From an uncultured Muribaculaceae bacterium (GTDB lineage: Bacteria; Bacteroidota; Bacteroidia; Bacteroidales; Muribaculaceae), in assembly GCA_902494515.1 (NCBI GenBank), contig CABUTS010000035.1:1-28072 (forward strand): DNA of 28,072 nucleotides, given 5' to 3'. The first letter of the stretch is position 1. Every line of letters starts with the position of its first letter. Positions 26,101 to 28,072 of the stretch are shown here, piece after piece. The notes below the pieces were generated by a model. That model made no database searches. It saw only the letters and a list, made by a program, of their open reading frames with translations, and was not told the origin of the DNA. The translations under genes and the position numbers were made by a program.

Positions 26101-26580
26101 GTCGATGTCGGTGGAGGTGGCGTTGGAGGTGCCCTTCACAGCGACAGTGGCGCCGATCAGGGGTTCACCCTCGGCGTCGAGAACCGTACCGGTGACGGTG
26201 GTGGCAGCGCCTGCTTCTGCACCGGCAGATGCCTGGGCGGGCACAATCTTGATGTACTTGCCGGAAACCTCGTAGGTGTAGCCGGTGCCGTCGAGGATAC
26301 GCGACAGCGTGGTTGCGAGGTCGGCGTTGCTTAAATCGAGGGAAACTGCAGGAGCGGACTCGAGGCGAGTGTTGTTGTACGCGATCGAGAGACCCGACTG
26401 CTGTTCGACCTCCTTCAGGGCGTTGATTACGGAGATTCCGCTCTTATGGATGTTGATTCGTGCTGAAGCAGCGTCCTGAGCGAAAGCCGATGCCGAGAAG
26501 ATGAAGAATGCTAAAAGCATTGCCAAGCATTTCGCTCCCAAAGAGGGGGCGCGGAAAGCTTTTGTTGTCATAATAGGCAT
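23170..26580 (-). CDS. SusC/RagA-family TonB-dependent transporter with STN signalling domain
   Basis: 1136 residues from ATG 26580; an in-frame ATG at 26571 gives the more usual signal peptide (MTTKAFRAPSLGAKCLAMLL). Order: signal peptide; STN domain (residues about 40-110, INIHKSGISVINALKEVEQ), which talks to a FecR-type anti-sigma factor; a carboxypeptidase-regulatory-like beta domain (about 128-200, GTVLDAEGEPLIGATV); the TonB box EVVVTALG (206-213); the plug with VRG-like VMRGTKSIMQSSNALYVVDG; and the 22-strand barrel, ending in the aromatic residue of FNVNFTF. It imports oligosaccharide across the outer membrane with SusD. It follows fecR by 225 bp. Confidence 0.96.
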   Translation of the reverse strand: MPIMTTKAFRAPSLGAKCLAMLLAFFIFSASAFAQDAASARINIHKSGISVINALKEVEQQSGLSIAYNNTRLESAPAVSLDLSNADLATTLSRILDGTGYTYEVSGKYIKIVPAQASAGAEAGAATTVTGTVLDAEGEPLIGATVAVKGTSNATSTDIDGNFTLKAKAGETIAVTYIGYKTQERSVTPGANYDITMAEDSQVLDEVVVTALGIKREQKSLSYNVQQLSGAALAENKDANFVNGLAGKVAGVNINASSSGTGGISKVVMRGTKSIMQSSNALYVVDGMPMRGANSGGSTEFGSQGSTEPIADLNPEDIESMSVLTGAAAAALYGSEAANGAIVITTKKGQAGKTKVTFNSSLQFENALILPKIQNRYGTGYNGAYLPTSNYSWGAPINAANNYNFDLGSDYLQTGFLSTQSLTFSTGNDKNQTYASIAAVNSKGIVPNNRYDRYNFNVRNTTSFLNDKMTLDLNATYVRQTDRNMINQGTYGNPMVGALLFPRGNDWNDVKVFERYDAERKLYTQYWPVGDYGMTVQNPYWINNRNLRENFKDRFMMGANLSYQLLPCLTLSGRIRIDNSYNKYTEKYYASTNDQLTGGSNRGYYGITKSEDKQIYGDFLLNFNKNFGDDWSVQANFGGSFSDMRYDALATNGPIADGTNDKFAGVPVGLPNFFAVQNLSTPHVTNMQTGWREQTQSLYASADIGYLNTYYLTVTGRNDWPSQLAGPNSKNSCFFYPSVGLSVLMNNLLPQIPQSIMQLWKIRASYASVGSAFSRYIANPRYTWNSATNSWSVQTQYPMYNLQPERTNSYEVGMNFRFINDISFDATFYHATTKNQTFNPGLPANQYSSMYVQTGSVRNWGMEFALNYSHTWGNFTWNTGVTYSFNRNKITELADNAINPVTGERFSMDVLDMGGLGSTRFLLKKGGTMGDIYSTIDLVRDSNGAIFVDETNAVSTSAIQDKEDYIKLGSVLPKGNLAWSNSFQYKNFGASFMINARFGGKVFSRTQAMLDFYGVSQNTADARDQGFISLNNGDRVSPQMWYTTIAGGTSVPQYYIYDATNVRLGEVTVSYNIPRRWLRNVCDVKVSFVGRNLLMIYNKAPFDPESVASTDNYYQGIDYFMMPSQRTLGFNVNFTF

Positions 26581-26805
26581 TAAGCTTAAGGTGAATGATT
26601 AGTGATTATTGTTGATTGAGAAAAGTTGTCGGTTAAGGGGAGAAAGAGGTCGCAGAGCGGGGGAACGTTTCGCAGAACTCGTGGAGAGGGAAAGCGGAGG
26701 GAGGGAGAGAGAGAAGAAGGAGCTGCGCACAGTGCGGTCAAAGAGGGGGAGGAAGAGCAGGCGGTGGGGGCGCCGGCAGTGAGGGATTGGGTGGGGGGTC
26801 GGGTG
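26581..26805 (-). other. fecR-susC spacer, purine-biased on the plus strand, G-rich
   Basis: No gene supported. From about 26626 to 26803 the plus strand is strongly A/G-rich (the transcript would be C/U-rich). The runs GGG, GGG, GGGGGG and GGG at 26783, 26789, 26793 and 26801 are separated by 1-3 bases, which is a compact G-quadruplex pattern on the template strand for susC, directly behind the fecR stop. No TAnnTTTG box is seen for susC. A palindrome TTAAGCTTAA at 26580-26589 abuts the start codon. Confidence 0.6.
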
Positions 26806-27813
26806 TCAGGTGCGGCGCTTCACGGTAACAGATTCAGCGGTTGTGGCCACTTCGATTCCGCCGGCGACATCCGCTATCACCCGCATCATCTCATCGAGGG
26901 AGGTCTGCGGCGTAAAGCGGAAGGAGTAGCGGTCATTAGGCAAACTCGAAGGGTTGTATGAGAAATTTATATCAGGATAACGTTGTTTCAGCGTAAATAG
27001 AATCTGACGGAGGGTCTGGCCGGTGAAAATCAGCTCGCCCCGTTGCCAGGCCACCATATCTTCGGCATCGCGGCGCGAGAGGGCCGCGCGGCGGGTGAGC
27101 CGGTCGTAGGCCAGTTCCTCGTCGGGCGAGAGCACAAACTGGCTGGAGCCGTTGTTGAAGGTTACCTTTACTGAACCTTCCATCAGCGAAGCGGTGAACA
27201 CCTGGGCCGAAGGATTGGCGTTTACATTGAAACGGGTGCCGAGGGCCGTGACGTGGAAATCGTCGGTGTGGACCGTGAACGGGCGGGTTTTGTCCTTTGC
27301 GACCTCAAAACAGGCTTCGCCTGTCAGGAAGATATCGCGGGCATTGCCGTCGAAACGTTCGGGATAGAGGAGGGTGGCGCCGGAGTTGAGAATCACGCGG
27401 GAGCCGTCGGGAAGAGCCAGAGTGTCGGTGGCGTTCATCGGAGCGAAAGCGTGAATCATCCGCGGAGACTCGGGAGTGGAAAGCAGCGCCAGACACATCC
27501 CTGCGCCCAGGGCAATGAACAGGACCGCTGCAACAGCCTGCCAGATTCTCATAGAGCTGCGGGTAACGAAATCATTACCCAGCTTCGAAGCCCTCCAGTT
27601 CAGATAGGCGCTGCGCGCCTCCTTGTGATCCTCGGCCGTACGGCCGGTGGCCAGCACCTCATCCCAGGTGTCGGAAAGCGCCTCATCCTTGAGATCGCGG
27701 TCCGAGTCCCGAGCCAGCCACTTCATCGCAGCCTCCTCCGTCGGACGCGAAAAACGCCCGTGCAGGAACGTGCTGACAATGGAGCGGATGTACTGGTTCT
27801 TGGATGGTTTCAT
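26806..27813 (-). CDS. FecR-family anti-sigma factor
   Basis: 335 residues. A cytoplasmic N-terminal part (about 1-85) binds an ECF sigma factor. One transmembrane helix follows (IWQAVAAVLFIALGAGMCLALL, residues about 88-110). The periplasmic FecR domain includes LPDGSRVILNSGATLLYPE and the signature FEVAKDKTRPFTVHT, VTALGTRFNV. A C-terminal DUF4974-like domain (about 255-335) has FTGQTLRQILFTLKQRYPDI and TSLDEMMRVI. It would receive the STN signal from the downstream SusC and release a sigma factor. No sigma factor is in the window; it should lie beyond 28072 on the same strand. The gene precedes susC on the same strand with a 225-bp gap. Confidence 0.92.
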   Translation of the reverse strand: MKPSKNQYIRSIVSTFLHGRFSRPTEEAAMKWLARDSDRDLKDEALSDTWDEVLATGRTAEDHKEARSAYLNWRASKLGNDFVTRSSMRIWQAVAAVLFIALGAGMCLALLSTPESPRMIHAFAPMNATDTLALPDGSRVILNSGATLLYPERFDGNARDIFLTGEACFEVAKDKTRPFTVHTDDFHVTALGTRFNVNANPSAQVFTASLMEGSVKVTFNNGSSQFVLSPDEELAYDRLTRRAALSRRDAEDMVAWQRGELIFTGQTLRQILFTLKQRYPDINFSYNPSSLPNDRYSFRFTPQTSLDEMMRVIADVAGGIEVATTAESVTVKRRT

Positions 27814-28072
27814 TGATTCAGATAAGAAGTTCTGACAGTAGAGAGAGAAATTGAGTAAAAAAATCGGGGGGATAAGCCTGTTGATAGCTCGGGAAGATTA
27901 TCCCTCCGTATATAACTCTCAAAAACGCGCCCCACTACTTACCCACCCCTCCGTTAAATAAAGAATCCCCAATGTTAGCCACTATGCAAAACAGACTGAA
28001 ACACGTCTGATTCCAGTTAAAAAGAATTGGTGAGCTAATTCTATCAATAATGCCATCCGGAAAAAATTCCGA
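27814..28072. other. 259 bp upstream of fecR, no gene seen
   Basis: A/T-rich with several short stops in all frames. A small inverted repeat CAGAC/GTCTG with an 8-base loop lies at 27992-28009, and GAATT/AATTC arms at 28024-28041. A near-match to the promoter box on the minus strand is TAACATTG (about 27971-27978). The edge of the window prevents saying whether a sigma-factor gene ends here. Confidence 0.4.

Noticed and set aside
23971..26334. A 787-codon open frame on the plus strand opposite susC
   Set aside because: It is antisense to an unambiguous SusC gene, has a Val/Gly-rich composition typical of reverse frames of biased genes, and no family resemblance.
26626..26961. A small plus-strand gene in the fecR-susC spacer
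   Set aside because: Its Arg/Glu/Gly-rich sequence comes from the purine tract and it runs into the antisense of fecR.

Overview
The window looks like a chromosomal segment of a gut Bacteroidales bacterium, most likely of the Muribaculaceae type (inference). The evidence is: SusC/SusD pairs with lipoproteins carrying Cys plus Asp/Glu-rich surface-export signals; Bacteroidetes-type promoters (TAnnTTTG, in two cases preceded by TTG at a 20-bp spacing); few Shine-Dalgarno sequences; a fairly GC-rich coding bias; and a secreted protein ending in a YFNLQGQR-type C-terminal element.

Left part (1-13.7 kb): a truncated trpS (minus) faces away from a class II fructose-bisphosphate aldolase gene (plus). 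After a bidirectional terminator and a 9-bp tandem repeat comes a convergent, exported Ntn-hydrolase of the acyl-transferase type (minus). It is divergent from a very large periplasmic tricorn-like S41 protease (plus). Then follow a secreted protein of unknown function, and a plus-strand group of holA (DNA polymerase III delta), a TPR/WD40-like exported protein, a CstA-type transporter and a PHP-family phosphatase.

Right part (13.7-28 kb, all minus strand): a GH127/GH146-type beta-L-arabinofuranosidase, a ROK-family sugar kinase, and a polysaccharide utilisation locus. The locus reads fecR-type anti-sigma factor, susC with an N-terminal STN signalling domain, susD, a GH18-like lipoprotein that appears to lack the catalytic motif, a DUF1735-plus-LamG lipoprotein, and a GH18 endo-beta-N-acetylglucosaminidase with an intact motif. 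Its architecture resembles the known Bacteroides loci for host high-mannose N-glycans (the BT3983-BT3987 type). The proposed model is: the surface GH18 cuts N-glycans from glycoprotein, the pseudo-GH18 and LamG lipoproteins hold glycan, SusC/SusD import it, and STN-FecR signalling (with a sigma factor presumably just beyond the right edge) switches the locus on. No exo-mannosidase is present in the window.

No mobile element, tRNA, rRNA or CRISPR array was found, and no wholly novel multi-gene system. The most unusual non-coding signal is a set of short tandem duplications, each with a different period (9, 14, 20, 22, 24 and 40 bp), lying in gene borders and in three cases overlapping a start or stop codon. 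A G-rich, purine-biased segment between fecR and susC and a GC-rich repetitive stretch behind the ROK gene are the other unexplained pieces.
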